Assembly (NCBI GenBank): GCA_039812465.1
Contig: JBDIAS010000006.1
Location: 1-43,279 of the forward strand
From: Austwickia sp039812465
GTDB taxonomy: Bacteria; Actinomycetota; Actinomycetes; Actinomycetales; Dermatophilaceae
Direction: 5' to 3'
Length of the DNA: 43,279 nucleotides
The translations under genes and the position numbers were made by a program. Positions 25,438 through 33,211 of this stretch are shown in pieces. Under the pieces are notes generated by a model that saw only the letters and a list, made by a program, of their open reading frames with translations, was not told the origin of the DNA and made no database searches. The stretch's first letter is position 1; each line of letters opens with the position of its first letter.

Positions 25438-26289
25438 TCAGGGGTGGGAGAGGGTCGGCGAGGAAGAGGCGGGAAGGATGGGCGATTCGCCAGCGACAGG
25501 CGGGGATGCGGGCAGAGGCACGCAGGCTGGCACGTCCCCGGTCGACAGGCGGATCATGCCCACCTCGACGGGGGTGCCGTAGACCTCGCTGAGCCGCGCC
25601 GACGTGAGGACGTGGGTCGGGGGTCCCTGCGCGACGATGCGTCCGCCCTGCAGCAGGAGCGCCTGGTCGGCCTCCCGGAGGGCCTGGTCGGGATCGTGCG
25701 TCGTCATCACGACCGCGCGGCCCTGGCGAGCGAGCGTGCGGACGACGGCCAGAACGCGCGCGGAATTGCCGACGTCGAGCGCGGCGGTGGGCTCGTCGAG
25801 CACGAGCATCCGCGCCTCCTGGACCACGGCGCGCGCCATGAGCGTCAGCGCCCGCTCGCCACCCGAGAGGGAGCCGAACGACTGGTCCGCCAGACGTTCG
25901 ATCCCCAAGTCAGCCAGCACGTCCCACGCGGCGCGGCGGTCGGCCGCGGAGGGCGTGCGGAGGAAGCCCACGTGGGGCGTGCGTCCCATCACCGCCATGT
26001 CGAGCGCGGTGAACGGAAAGGTGGTGTTCGCCGATTGCGGGACGTACGCCACGAGGCGCGCCCGCTCGCGGGCGCTGAGCTGGTGGACGGGGACGCCCGC
26101 CATGGCGATGTGACCACGCGCGCCCCGCAGCAGGCCCAGCAGCAGCCGCAGCAAGGTCGTCTTGCCCGCTCCGTTGGGTCCGAGCAGGCACACCACGTCG
26201 CCGTCCTCCACGCGCATCCCAACGTCGACGAGCCGCGCGCGCCCGCCGGGGTGGGCGAAGTGAACTCCAGACATCTCCAGTAGCGGCAT
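25438..26289 (-). CDS. ABC transporter ATP-binding protein (FecE/BtuD/MolC type)
   Basis: This is the ATPase of the importer. In the 283-residue protein, Walker A is GPNGAGKT (37-44), the Q loop is YVPQSA (Gln85), the signature is LSGGE (141-145), Walker B is LVLDEP (162-167) and the switch His is in TTHDP. It groups with the iron-complex/B12 ATPases of cluster II importers. The ATG at 26289 is chosen because GAGG lies six bases upstream. An alternative GTG at 26301 overlaps the permease stop (GTGA) and adds four residues. The C-terminal ~35 residues are Pro/Ser-rich and not part of the fold. Confidence 0.93.
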   Translation of the reverse strand: MPLLEMSGVHFAHPGGRARLVDVGMRVEDGDVVCLLGPNGAGKTTLLRLLLGLLRGARGHIAMAGVPVHQLSARERARLVAYVPQSANTTFPFTALDMAVMGRTPHVGFLRTPSAADRRAAWDVLADLGIERLADQSFGSLSGGERALTLMARAVVQEARMLVLDEPTAALDVGNSARVLAVVRTLARQGRAVVMTTHDPDQALREADQALLLQGGRIVAQGPPTHVLTSARLSEVYGTPVEVGMIRLSTGDVPACVPLPASPPVAGESPILPASSSPTLSHP

Positions 26290-26297
26290 CGTCCACC

Positions 26298-27344
26298 TCA
26301 CAACCACTGCTTGCGGGCGCGGGAAAGAAGCAAGACAAAGAAGGGCGCTCCGATCAGTGCGGTCAACACACCGAGGGGCAACTCCATGGCGGTCGCGGAC
26401 CGGGCCACGTCGTCCACGAGCACGAGGAGCCCGGCACCCATCAGAACGGAAGTGGGCAGGAGCCGGTCGAAGGAGGGCCCCACGGCGAAACGCGCCAGGT
26501 GGGGAACCACGAGACCGATCCAGCCGACGATCCCGGCCAGGCTCACCGCCGTGCTCGTCAGCACGGTGGCCGCCCCCACGACCACCGTCCAGACCAGGCG
26601 CCGGTTGATGCCGAGCGTCGCCGCCTCTTCGTCGCCGGCGGCCAGGACCGAGATCTGCCACCGCATCGCGTAGAGCGCCAGCAGCGAGATCGCCATGATG
26701 AGGATGGGAATGGGCAGATCTCCGGTGCCGATCCGACCGAGTCCGCCCATCAGCCAGAACGTGATCGTCGGAAGCGTGTCGATCGGGTTCGCCACGTACT
26801 GCGTGATCGAGATGAACGCCTGGAACAGCGTCGAGACCACGATGCCGGCAAGCACGAGGACGACCGTGGACCCGCCGCCCAGGAGCCGGGCGATCCCCAC
26901 TGCGGCGCTGGCCGCGATGACGCCGCCAACGAAGGCCATGACCTGCACCGCTCCCCAGGGGAGGCGAGCCAAGCTCCCCAAGGCCGCGCCGAATCCAGCC
27001 CCGGCGGAGACCCCCAGAATGGCCGGGGAGACCAGTGGGTTGCGGAACATGCTCTGGTAGGCCGCCCCGGCCGCGGCGAGCCCGGCGCCCACGAGCAACG
27101 CCCCCACGATGCGGGGCAGGCGGATCTGGGTCACGACCGTCTGCTCGGCGGTGGGGACATCCGCGCTGGCGCCCACGATGTGGGCCACCAGAATGCGGAC
27201 CACATCGCCGGTCGGGACGCCGTAGGGCCCCAGCGGGAACGAGAGCAGAGCGATGGCCACGACCCCGACGGTGAGGGTCGCGAGGAACCCTCGTCCGCGC
27301 CATCTGGGGCCAGACCCAGCGGACGAACTCAGCTTCTCGGCCAC
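26298..27344 (-). CDS. ABC transporter permease, FecCD/BtuC family
   Basis: The 348-residue protein is a BtuC-type permease with about eight to ten hydrophobic segments. Family marks are RLPRIVGALLVGAGLAAAG, the FRNPLVSPAILGVSAGAGFGA loop and the coupling segment GWIGLVVPHLAR that contacts the ATPase. The GTG at 27344 has GAGGAGG five bases upstream. It is the first gene of a permease-ATPase-lipoprotein operon. Only one permease gene is present, so the channel would be a homodimer as in BtuCD or MolBC. Confidence 0.94.
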   Translation of the reverse strand: MAEKLSSSAGSGPRWRGRGFLATLTVGVVAIALLSFPLGPYGVPTGDVVRILVAHIVGASADVPTAEQTVVTQIRLPRIVGALLVGAGLAAAGAAYQSMFRNPLVSPAILGVSAGAGFGAALGSLARLPWGAVQVMAFVGGVIAASAAVGIARLLGGGSTVVLVLAGIVVSTLFQAFISITQYVANPIDTLPTITFWLMGGLGRIGTGDLPIPILIMAISLLALYAMRWQISVLAAGDEEAATLGINRRLVWTVVVGAATVLTSTAVSLAGIVGWIGLVVPHLARFAVGPSFDRLLPTSVLMGAGLLVLVDDVARSATAMELPLGVLTALIGAPFFVLLLSRARKQWL

Positions 27345-27411
27345 CTGCCCTCCTCTCCGTAGATCCTGGACGACAGTGCCATACGTACCGCGGTTACGGA
27401 TAAATTTCGAT

Positions 27412-27443
27412 GGAATAGACGTGGTTGCGCTAGGCTAACGACC
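27412..27443. promoter_or_regulatory. Possible DtxR/IdeR-type half site and promoter region of the importer operon
   Basis: The 19 bases at 27425-27443 match the DtxR/IdeR box (TTAGGTTAGGCTAACCTAA) at 12 positions. The core TAGGCTAAC (27431-27439) is exact, but the outer half is poor. On the minus strand a weak -10 TATTCC (27417-27412) lies downstream of it. The surrounding 27345-27536 is more AT-rich than its neighbours and is the divergent control region for the permease and the 98-residue protein. If real, the box would argue for iron or manganese control; the match is below what I would trust alone. Confidence 0.25.
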
Positions 27444-27536
27444 TGAAAGTCCGCCAAGTGGGACGAGTGTCCGAGTCGCGAGTCGGCGGGACACCACCGT
27501 GGAACACGACAACAACGTGGAAATGGAGCAACGAGC

Positions 27537-27833
27537 ATGTGCACCGACAGGCGCGATCCGGCAGCCGACGCGGCGACGTACGAACGCGTGGAGGACCTGA
27601 TCGCCGTACTCAAGCCGGGCATGGACCTGTGCACGAGTGATTTCACCGGCTGGGCCGACATCGAGTCGATCCACGGCGCCGACGAGACCGCCTACATCGC
27701 GGCCCGCAAGCGTGACGGCGGAGCGCTGGTACACGTCCCGGTGGACATGGTCATCGGGATCCACCACGACACGTGCGTGCGCATCGACCGGTCCCGAGCG
27801 ACCATCGACCGGCAGGGCTGGGAGGTTGCCTGA
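27537..27833 (+). CDS. Small protein of unknown function (98 aa), divergent from the importer
   Basis: I do not recognise this family. The 98-residue protein is soluble: a helix (YERVEDLIAVLKPG), then short beta strands (WADIESIHGA, TAYIAARKR, ALVHVPVDMVIGIHHDTCVRIDR) suggesting a small barrel or PilZ-like or Mop-like beta fold. It has two Cys, the first in the MDLCTSD turn. The ATG at 27537 has GGAG eight bases upstream. It lies 193 bp from the divergent permease and 34 bp before the TrmO-like gene, so the pair probably forms one transcript. Position suggests a role tied to the importer or to its cargo. Confidence 0.65.
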   Translation: MCTDRRDPAADAATYERVEDLIAVLKPGMDLCTSDFTGWADIESIHGADETAYIAARKRDGGALVHVPVDMVIGIHHDTCVRIDRSRATIDRQGWEVA

Positions 27834-27867
27834 CACCCCTCTCGACAACCGTCCGGCGGGGATCTCG

Positions 27868-28323
27868 ATGCACCCCATCGGGGTCCTCCGCACGTCGTAC
27901 GAATCGGCCGACCAGACCCCCATCCAGGGCGTTTTCCGGCCTGCGGGCGCCGGCACGATCGTGGTGGCCGACGAGTACGCCGAGGGCCTGACGGATATCG
28001 AGGGATTCACCCATCTGATCGTGCTCTACGTGTTGAATCGCGGCGGACCGGTCCGTCTGCAGCCGCTCCCGCTGCTCGACGACACCACCCACGGCGTGTT
28101 CGCCACGCGGTTTCCCGCCCGCCCCAACCGGATCGGCTTGACCGTCGTGACGCTGCACTCGCGCGACGGACACGTCCTGCACGTCCGGGGGGTCGACATG
28201 TTCGACGGGACGCCGGTGCTCGACATCAAGCCCTACGTCCCCCGCTTCGACGCCTTCCCAGAGGCGAGCGAGGGGTGGTTTGAAGACCACGACGATCGAC
28301 CGAAGCCACCGGGGCGCGAGTGA
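27868..28323 (+). CDS. TrmO/TsaA (YaeB/VirR)-like protein
   Basis: The 151-residue protein has the TsaA-like beta barrel: PIGVLRTSY at the start, DIEGFTHLIVLYVLNR, the motif ATRFPARPNRIGLT, and GVDMFDGTPVLDIKPYVPRFD. E. coli TrmO methylates t6A37 of tRNA to m6t6A with SAM. Short stand-alone members like this one often occur in metal or cofactor gene clusters and may have other roles. The ATG at 27868 is used, with GGGGAT upstream. It lacks the C-terminal extension of E. coli TrmO. It follows the 98-residue protein and precedes the modA remnant. Confidence 0.85.
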   Translation: MHPIGVLRTSYESADQTPIQGVFRPAGAGTIVVADEYAEGLTDIEGFTHLIVLYVLNRGGPVRLQPLPLLDDTTHGVFATRFPARPNRIGLTVVTLHSRDGHVLHVRGVDMFDGTPVLDIKPYVPRFDAFPEASEGWFEDHDDRPKPPGRE

Positions 28324-28387
28324 CCGCGCCCTGACGCCATCTCGCCCGTGAGATCGTCACCCGCAGTCCAGATGATGATCCTCAGGG

Positions 28388-28789
28388 ATGGCTTCTCAAT
28401 CTTCTTTCGTCGGGGCGGACACGATCCCGATCGGCAAGGGCGCGGACGCGATGCTGCCGAAGGTCGGCGCGACTCAGAGCAGCGGCTGGGCCGACCGGGT
28501 CAAGGCCAACATCGTCTCCCGAGAGCTCGGAGTCCAGCCGATCGTCACCAAGGTGAGCGCGGCCACGGCCGACGCGGGCATCGTGTACGCGACCGACGTC
28601 CCGTACGACCCCAAGGGCCTGAGCACCGTCGACATGGCCGACGCGCAGAACGCCTTCGTACCGTTCTCGATCGCTCCGGTGAGCGCCGGCAAGAACAAGG
28701 CGGGCGCGTCGTCCTTCATCGAATTCATGACCAAGGGTGAAGGGCACAACCTGCAGACCGAGGCGAAGTTCCTCCCCTCCGCCCCGTGA
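28388..28789 (+). pseudogene. modA remnant: C-terminal half of a molybdate-binding protein
   Basis: The frame encodes only the C-terminal half of a ModA-type periplasmic molybdate-binding protein: IPIGKGADAML, then WADRVKANIVSREL, then the hinge segment VTKVSAATADAGIVYATDV, then a last domain with PVSAGKNKAGASSFIEFM and an end like KFLPSAP. The signal peptide and the whole first lobe, about 110-140 residues, are missing. The reading frame is closed by a TGA at 28376-28378 just upstream. There is no ribosome binding site at ATG 28388. It is a truncated relic and not a functional binding protein. Confidence 0.85.
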
Positions 28790-28805
28790 TCGGTTCGCGA
28801 CCGGC

Positions 28806-29172
28806 GTGACGCCGGCGGCCCACGCCGGCCACACGGGTCGGCGTCGATCTGGTGCGCAGGTGGCCGTCGACACGGCGCCCTTCGCCCTCATCGCCGTGTG
28901 GCTGGTCGTGCTTCTGGCGGCCCCCGTGGGCGGGTTGGCATGGGCGGCCCTGACCGACGATCTCCCCCGCCACCTGCGTGAACCGAGCGTGCAGGCCGCG
29001 ATCCGCCTGTCGCTGGCGACCTCCGCCGTCAGCACCGTCGTCATCGTCGCGACCGGCACGCCCCTGGCGTACCTCCTGGCGCAGTCCCGCTTTCCCGGCC
29101 GAGGGGCGCTGCAGGCGCTGGTCGACCTTCCCATCGTCCTGCCACCGATGGTGGCCGGGATCGCGATGCTGC
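28806..29172 (+). pseudogene. modB remnant: N-terminal part of a molybdate ABC permease
   Basis: Beginning at GTG 28806 (or GTG 28860), the frame encodes the first part of a ModB permease: a first membrane segment (PFALIAVWLVVLLAAPVGGL), a periplasmic loop, QAAIRLSLATSAVSTVVIVA, PLAYLLAQSRFPGRG and the ModB mark LVDLPIVLPPMVAGIAML. After about 29172 the similarity stops where the conserved loop should continue, and the frame runs on as unrelated sequence to 29384, into the sigA end. The coupling loop and the rest of the channel are missing, and no modC follows. The stretch 29173-29335 is probably scrambled deletion debris. Confidence 0.82.
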
Positions 29173-29335
29173 AGATGGTGACCGGGCTCCATGACGATCC
29201 GCTCACCAGCTCAGGAGCAGAGCCTGATCGGGATGCGATCAGTTCCAGGCGCTGGCCGACGATCGCCCGGCGGTGGCGGCTGCAGGTGCTCACCCCGGTC
29301 GCCGAGCAGCTGTCGGCCAGTGACGTGCTGCCGTT

Positions 29336-29357
29336 CCCCAGCCCGATGGGGCTGGGG
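29336..29357. terminator. Hairpin terminator after sigA
   Basis: CCCCAGCCC (29336-29344), a four-base loop, then GGGCTGGGG (29349-29357) form a perfect 9-bp GC-rich hairpin, 14 bp past the sigA stop on the minus strand. No U tract follows, which is usual in high-GC actinobacteria. It would also stop any plus-strand transcript from the mod remnants. Confidence 0.7.
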
Positions 29358-29371
29358 CCGGCCGTGCCGGA

Positions 29372-31174
29372 TCAGTCCAGATAGTCCCGCAGCACCTGCG
29401 ACCTGCTCGGGTGGCGCAGCTTCGACATCGTCTTCGACTCGATCTGGCGGATGCGCTCCCGGGTCACGCCGTAGACCTTGCCGATCTCGTCCAACGTCTT
29501 CGGCTGCCCATCGGTCAGACCGAAGCGCATCGAGACGACCCCGGCCTCGCGCTCGGAGAGCGTATCCAGCACGGAGTGCAACTGCTCCTGCAGGAGCGTG
29601 AAGCTTACCGCGTCCGCGGGAACGACCGCCTCGGAGTCCTCGATCAGGTCACCGAACTCGCTGTCCCCGTCCTCACCGAGTGGGGTGTGCAGGGAGATCG
29701 GCTCGCGCCCGTACTTCTGGACCTCGACGACCTTCTCGGGCGTCATGTCCAGCTCCTTCGCCAGCTCCTCCGGGGTGGGCTCACGGCCCAGGTCCTGCAA
29801 CATCTGGCGCTGCACGCGGGCGAGCTTGTTGATGACCTCGACCATGTGCACCGGGATCCGGATGGTCCGGGCCTGGTCGGCCATGGCCCGCGTGATCGCC
29901 TGCCGGATCCACCAGGTGGCATAGGTGGAGAACTTGAAGCCCTTCGTGTAGTCGAACTTCTCCACGGCGCGGATCAGGCCTAGGTTGCCTTCCTGGATCA
30001 GGTCGAGGAAGAGCATCCCGCGTCCGGTGTATCGCTTCGCGAGCGAGACCACGAGGCGCAGGTTCGCCTCCAGGAGGTGGTTCTTGGCGTTCTTGCCGTC
30101 CTGGGCGATCCACCACAGCTCGCGCTTGAGCTTGGGTTCGAGCTCCTCGCCGGAGTTCAGCTTCTCCTCGGCGAACAGGCCCGCCTCGATCCGCTTGGCG
30201 AGCTCGACCTCTTGCTCGGCGTTGAGGAGCGCGACCTTGCCGATCTGCTTGAGGTAGTCCTTCACCGGGTCGGCGGTGGCGCCGGCCGTGACGACCTGCT
30301 GCGCGGGGGCATCGTCATCATCATCGTCCCGCAGGACGTAGCCGCCTTCTTCCGGCTCGCCGTCCTCGGCGCCCTTGCCGGTCTTGCGGGCACCCCGAGC
30401 GGCGGGGGCGGCCGTTGGGGGGCGCGCGTCGGAGCGGGCGGCCTTCGCGTCGGCCGCATCGGTGCCGCCCTCGTCCTCCGCGTCCGTCTCGTCGCCCTCC
30501 GGCTCCTCGGCCTCCGTGGCATCGTCAGCCTCGACGTCCACGAGCGCCTCGACGTCCTCCACCGCGACTTCTGCCACCGCGACCTCAGCGTCGCCGGGCT
30601 CCACCTCGTCCAGCGCCGCGAGTTCCTCTTCGGGCTCCTCCACCGCCGGGGCAGCCGCCGCCTTCTTGGTCGCGGCCTTCTTCGCGGCCGTCTTGCGGGG
30701 TGCGGCCTTGCGCGCCGCGGCCTTTCGGGGCGCGCCGGCCGGTTCGTCCTCCGACGCCGCTTCGGCCGCTGCCGTCTTCTTCGCGGCGGTCGCCTTGGCG
30801 GCGGTCGTGCGAGCCGTGGTCTTGCGCGCGGCCGTCTTGCGCGCGGTGCCTGTCGCCGGCGTCTCGGAGCCGTCCGATCGGGCCGCGCGGGGAGCGGTCA
30901 GCCGCACATCACCGGAGATGGCGAAGCCCTCGGCCTCCAGGGCTCCCACGATCGCCTTGCGGCGCGCGGTCTTCAGGCCGTCCGAGTCCATGGCGTCCGA
31001 GAGCAACGAACCCTCGACGGAACGGGACTTGGCCGCGCCCTTCACCACCTGGGCCACGGAGGGCTCGGTCGAGGCGGCGGAGCGGGAGCGGGAGCGGGTG
31101 GTCGAAGCGTTCGGCACGGAAGCTACACCGACACCTTTCGTCGTTCGGGGGATTCGCCAGCTCCTCCGACCCAC
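29372..31174 (-). CDS. sigA: Primary RNA polymerase sigma factor (SigA/HrdB, RpoD family)
   Basis: This is the main sigma-70 factor, which directs RNA polymerase to -10/-35 promoters. Region 1.2 starts near DPVKDYLKQIGKVALL (302-317). Region 2 covers about 363-433, with RYTGRGMLFLDLIQEGN and the -10 recognition segment STYATWWIRQAITRAM. Regions 3 and 4 follow, with the -35 helix VTRERIRQIESKTMSKLRHPSRS at the end. The first ~290 residues are an actinobacterial extension: a Lys/Ala-rich part like histone H1 (about 110-176), then a strongly acidic part (178-240) and an Asp run (283-288). The GTG start at 31174 has AAGGTG five bases upstream. Confidence 0.96.
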   Translation of the reverse strand: MGRRSWRIPRTTKGVGVASVPNASTTRSRSRSAASTEPSVAQVVKGAAKSRSVEGSLLSDAMDSDGLKTARRKAIVGALEAEGFAISGDVRLTAPRAARSDGSETPATGTARKTAARKTTARTTAAKATAAKKTAAAEAASEDEPAGAPRKAAARKAAPRKTAAKKAATKKAAAAPAVEEPEEELAALDEVEPGDAEVAVAEVAVEDVEALVDVEADDATEAEEPEGDETDAEDEGGTDAADAKAARSDARPPTAAPAARGARKTGKGAEDGEPEEGGYVLRDDDDDDAPAQQVVTAGATADPVKDYLKQIGKVALLNAEQEVELAKRIEAGLFAEEKLNSGEELEPKLKRELWWIAQDGKNAKNHLLEANLRLVVSLAKRYTGRGMLFLDLIQEGNLGLIRAVEKFDYTKGFKFSTYATWWIRQAITRAMADQARTIRIPVHMVEVINKLARVQRQMLQDLGREPTPEELAKELDMTPEKVVEVQKYGREPISLHTPLGEDGDSEFGDLIEDSEAVVPADAVSFTLLQEQLHSVLDTLSEREAGVVSMRFGLTDGQPKTLDEIGKVYGVTRERIRQIESKTMSKLRHPSRSQVLRDYLD

Positions 31175-31352
31175 GAGTCACCTTGCCCGCCAAAGGCGTT
31201 GGATCGGGCAGGGTCGATGCACGCGCACGCCTGATGAAGGCCGGGAATCGCTGCTGGGTGACCGCCCGATGGGGGGCACGCCTCGCCTCGTGGGTCGTCA
31301 GGGGTGGTGCGCAGGTCGACTGGGTTGTCCGTGGGTCCGAAGGGCCGTTGAC

Positions 31353-31358
31353 ATTATA
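31353..31358 (-). promoter_or_regulatory. Likely -10 element of the sigA promoter
   Basis: On the minus strand the bases read TATAAT, a perfect -10 box, inside an unusually AT-rich island (31348-31360) of the 232-bp gap between sigA and the UspA gene. No good -35 lies at the right distance upstream (GGCGCT at 17 bases). The 5' leader to the sigA start would be about 170 bases. The rest of 31175-31406 shows no gene. Confidence 0.5.
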
Positions 31359-31406
31359 AAGTGGTCCGACCCGGAAGCGCCCCTCCTGCCCCTGGTTGGA
31401 GCGATT

Positions 31407-31823
31407 TCACGCCGTCGTTCGGGGCAGGTCACTCTTGACGGCGAGCACGGGGCACGCCGCCTCGAGCACGATCCGCTGGGCATGAGAACCGAGCAGCAGC
31501 TTCCCGACGGGACGCCGTCGCCGGACCCCGATCACGATCAACTCCGCGCGTTCCTTCTCCGCGACGTCGATCAGGAACGCCCCGAACTCGGCCCCCGGTG
31601 GCACCGCGATCCGCTCGAGCTGCAGGCCGGCCCCGGCGAGTCGCGCAGCCGCGTTCTCCAGTTCGTCGGAGCTGGCTTCCAACTCCTCCTCCGCGGGGCT
31701 CCGCGGGAACTCCGTGTCCGTGACGACCACGAGGCGACCCCGCCGCAGCACACATTCCGAGGCCGCCCGGCGCATCGCCGCGCGACCCTCCGGGGTGGCT
31801 GTGCCACCTGCCACAACGGTCAC
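31407..31823 (-). CDS. Universal stress protein (UspA family)
   Basis: The 138-residue protein is a single-domain UspA fold. The C-terminal nucleotide-binding pattern G-x2-R...G-(9)-G-S is present as VIGVRRRRPVGKLLLGSHAQRIV, followed by ACPVLAV, so it is probably of the ATP-binding type. Such proteins are induced by stress or growth arrest, and their partners vary. The GTG start at 31823 is set by GAGGAGG six bases upstream. A longer in-frame extension exists, but it is low-complexity and ignored. It ends upstream of the sigA promoter region. Confidence 0.9.
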   Translation of the reverse strand: MTVVAGGTATPEGRAAMRRAASECVLRRGRLVVVTDTEFPRSPAEEELEASSDELENAAARLAGAGLQLERIAVPPGAEFGAFLIDVAEKERAELIVIGVRRRRPVGKLLLGSHAQRIVLEAACPVLAVKSDLPRTTA

Positions 31824-31956
31824 CGTCGTCCTCCTCGTTCCGGCCGCCCTCGTGGACGGGCGCATCCGACCAACCGACGCTAGCGGATCGGCTAGCGGTG
31901 CGCGCCTCGTAGCAGCGACCGGGCGGCCGGACGGCCGGGCGGCCGGGCGGAGTGTG

Positions 31957-33018
31957 TCAGGCACCCGGGCGCAGCCGGACACCGGCGTAGACAAGGTTGA
32001 GCAGCAGGCCTGCGAGCTCGTGGGACGGATCGAGGTCCACGGCCCGCTCCAGCGCCACCCGGGCGAAGATCCCCTCGCCGAGCCACCAGGAGTGCGCCCC
32101 CGTCATCGTGAGCACGCCCACTTGAGCGGCGGGCGGCAACGCGCGGGCGAACTCACGCAGGCGCCAGGTCAGCTCCGCCGATTCGGCAGGATCAACGGGG
32201 AGGCGGTGGGAGCCGAGGCATTCGGCGAGGAGCCTCTTCGTCCGGGACGTCGTGGCGACGTACGCGCTCAGATCCGGACAGAGCCAGCCGAGGAGGGCGT
32301 CTCGAGCCCGGATGTCCGCGAGCAGGTCCACTGCACGCTGGGCCAGGGGTTGATCCACCTCGTTCGCCTCCCTCGCAGGCCCATCGGCCATCTCGCCGTC
32401 TCGGGCCGACGGCACCCCCAGGATGCGCGCCCACGCCGACAGGCCGTCACGGCGCCACTGCGTGATCCCTGTCGCGGGCGGATCGGCCGGGGGCGAGGTC
32501 ACGTCCAGGACGGACTCCCCTCGCGGCTCGAAGAACCGTTCGATGCTCTCCCGGTCCGGCAGGGGGTTGACCCCCATCGCCACGAACTCCGCGACGGCCG
32601 GGACCTCATCACCGGAACGCACCGGGCGGCCCTCCGCCGGGCAGCAGCGGGGATCGGAGCAGTTGAGCTCGCGCCAGCGACCCTCGGCCACGAGCAACCG
32701 GTCGCCCAGGCGCACGCCCTCCCGCCGGCACAGGCGGGTCAGCTGGTTCAGCAACCCGCGATACGCCTTCCGCGTGTCGTCGTAGACGACCACCATGACC
32801 ACGTCCGGTTGTTCGCCCCGGATGCTCTGTTGCAGGGGCAGGCTCACCTCCCTGGGGAGAGGGCCGGGCGGCGGCGGAAGATCCAGGCGGGCGGTGAGTC
32901 GGACCTGCCGGTCCCGCAAGAAGACCAGCACGACCGCGTCGCGCGGATGGAAGCCCAAGATGTACGGGAGGGCGCTGATCAGTTCACCCTGGTTGGCCAG
33001 GCGGGCGGTTCGCGTCAT
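31957..33018 (-). CDS. DUF4192 family protein
   Basis: The 353-residue protein belongs to DUF4192, an actinobacterial family of unknown function. Typical features are the start ANQGELISALPYILGFHPRDAVVLVFL, the central VVVYDD strand, a Cys cluster (NCSDPRCCPAEGRPV) and the C-terminal WWLGEGIFARVALERAVDLDPSHELAGLL, which looks TPR-like. The Cys cluster could bind a metal. The ATG at 33018 has GGAGGG seven bases upstream. The 133-bp gap to the UspA gene shows nothing else. Confidence 0.87.
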   Translation of the reverse strand: MTRTARLANQGELISALPYILGFHPRDAVVLVFLRDRQVRLTARLDLPPPPGPLPREVSLPLQQSIRGEQPDVVMVVVYDDTRKAYRGLLNQLTRLCRREGVRLGDRLLVAEGRWRELNCSDPRCCPAEGRPVRSGDEVPAVAEFVAMGVNPLPDRESIERFFEPRGESVLDVTSPPADPPATGITQWRRDGLSAWARILGVPSARDGEMADGPAREANEVDQPLAQRAVDLLADIRARDALLGWLCPDLSAYVATTSRTKRLLAECLGSHRLPVDPAESAELTWRLREFARALPPAAQVGVLTMTGAHSWWLGEGIFARVALERAVDLDPSHELAGLLLNLVYAGVRLRPGA

Positions 33019-33067
33019 GCGACCACCCTCCGCGGACCGAACCACCCGGGGGCACCCCTCGCGGCGA

Positions 33068-33171
33068 GGCTGTGGACGACGCCTTCCACGGACGGGGCTG
33101 TGGACGACCCTCCTCACGGGCCTCCGCCGTCACGGCCCACTTGCTCACGGACCTCCGTCGTCACGCCCCAC
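33068..33171. repeat. Two sets of paired direct repeats in the DUF4192/EcsC gap
   Basis: GGCTGTGGACGAC occurs at 33068-33080 and again at 33096-33108 (period 28). Directly after, a 28-bp unit beginning CTCACGGGCCTCCGCC (33113-33140) is repeated with three changes at 33144-33171 (period 31). They lie in the 193-bp gap between the DUF4192 start and the EcsC-like stop. Only two copies of each are present, with no spacer pattern. Confidence 0.75.
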
Positions 33172-33211
33172 CTCATGAGCCCGAGTCACGAACCCGCGCC
33201 GAGGACGTGTC

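Noticed and set aside
28737..29384. The whole 215-residue frame containing the modB segment as an intact gene
   Set aside because: Only about 28806-29172 resembles ModB. The tail is unrelated and runs into sigA, so it is a truncated relic.
31348..31353. Plus-strand TTGACA considered as a -35 element
   Set aside because: No -10 follows at 16-19 bases and no plus-strand gene starts nearby. The same island gives a perfect minus-strand TATAAT for sigA.
33113..33171. Two ~28-bp repeats considered as a minimal CRISPR
   Set aside because: There are only two imperfect copies with a 3-base gap, no spacer-length unit and no cas gene in the window.
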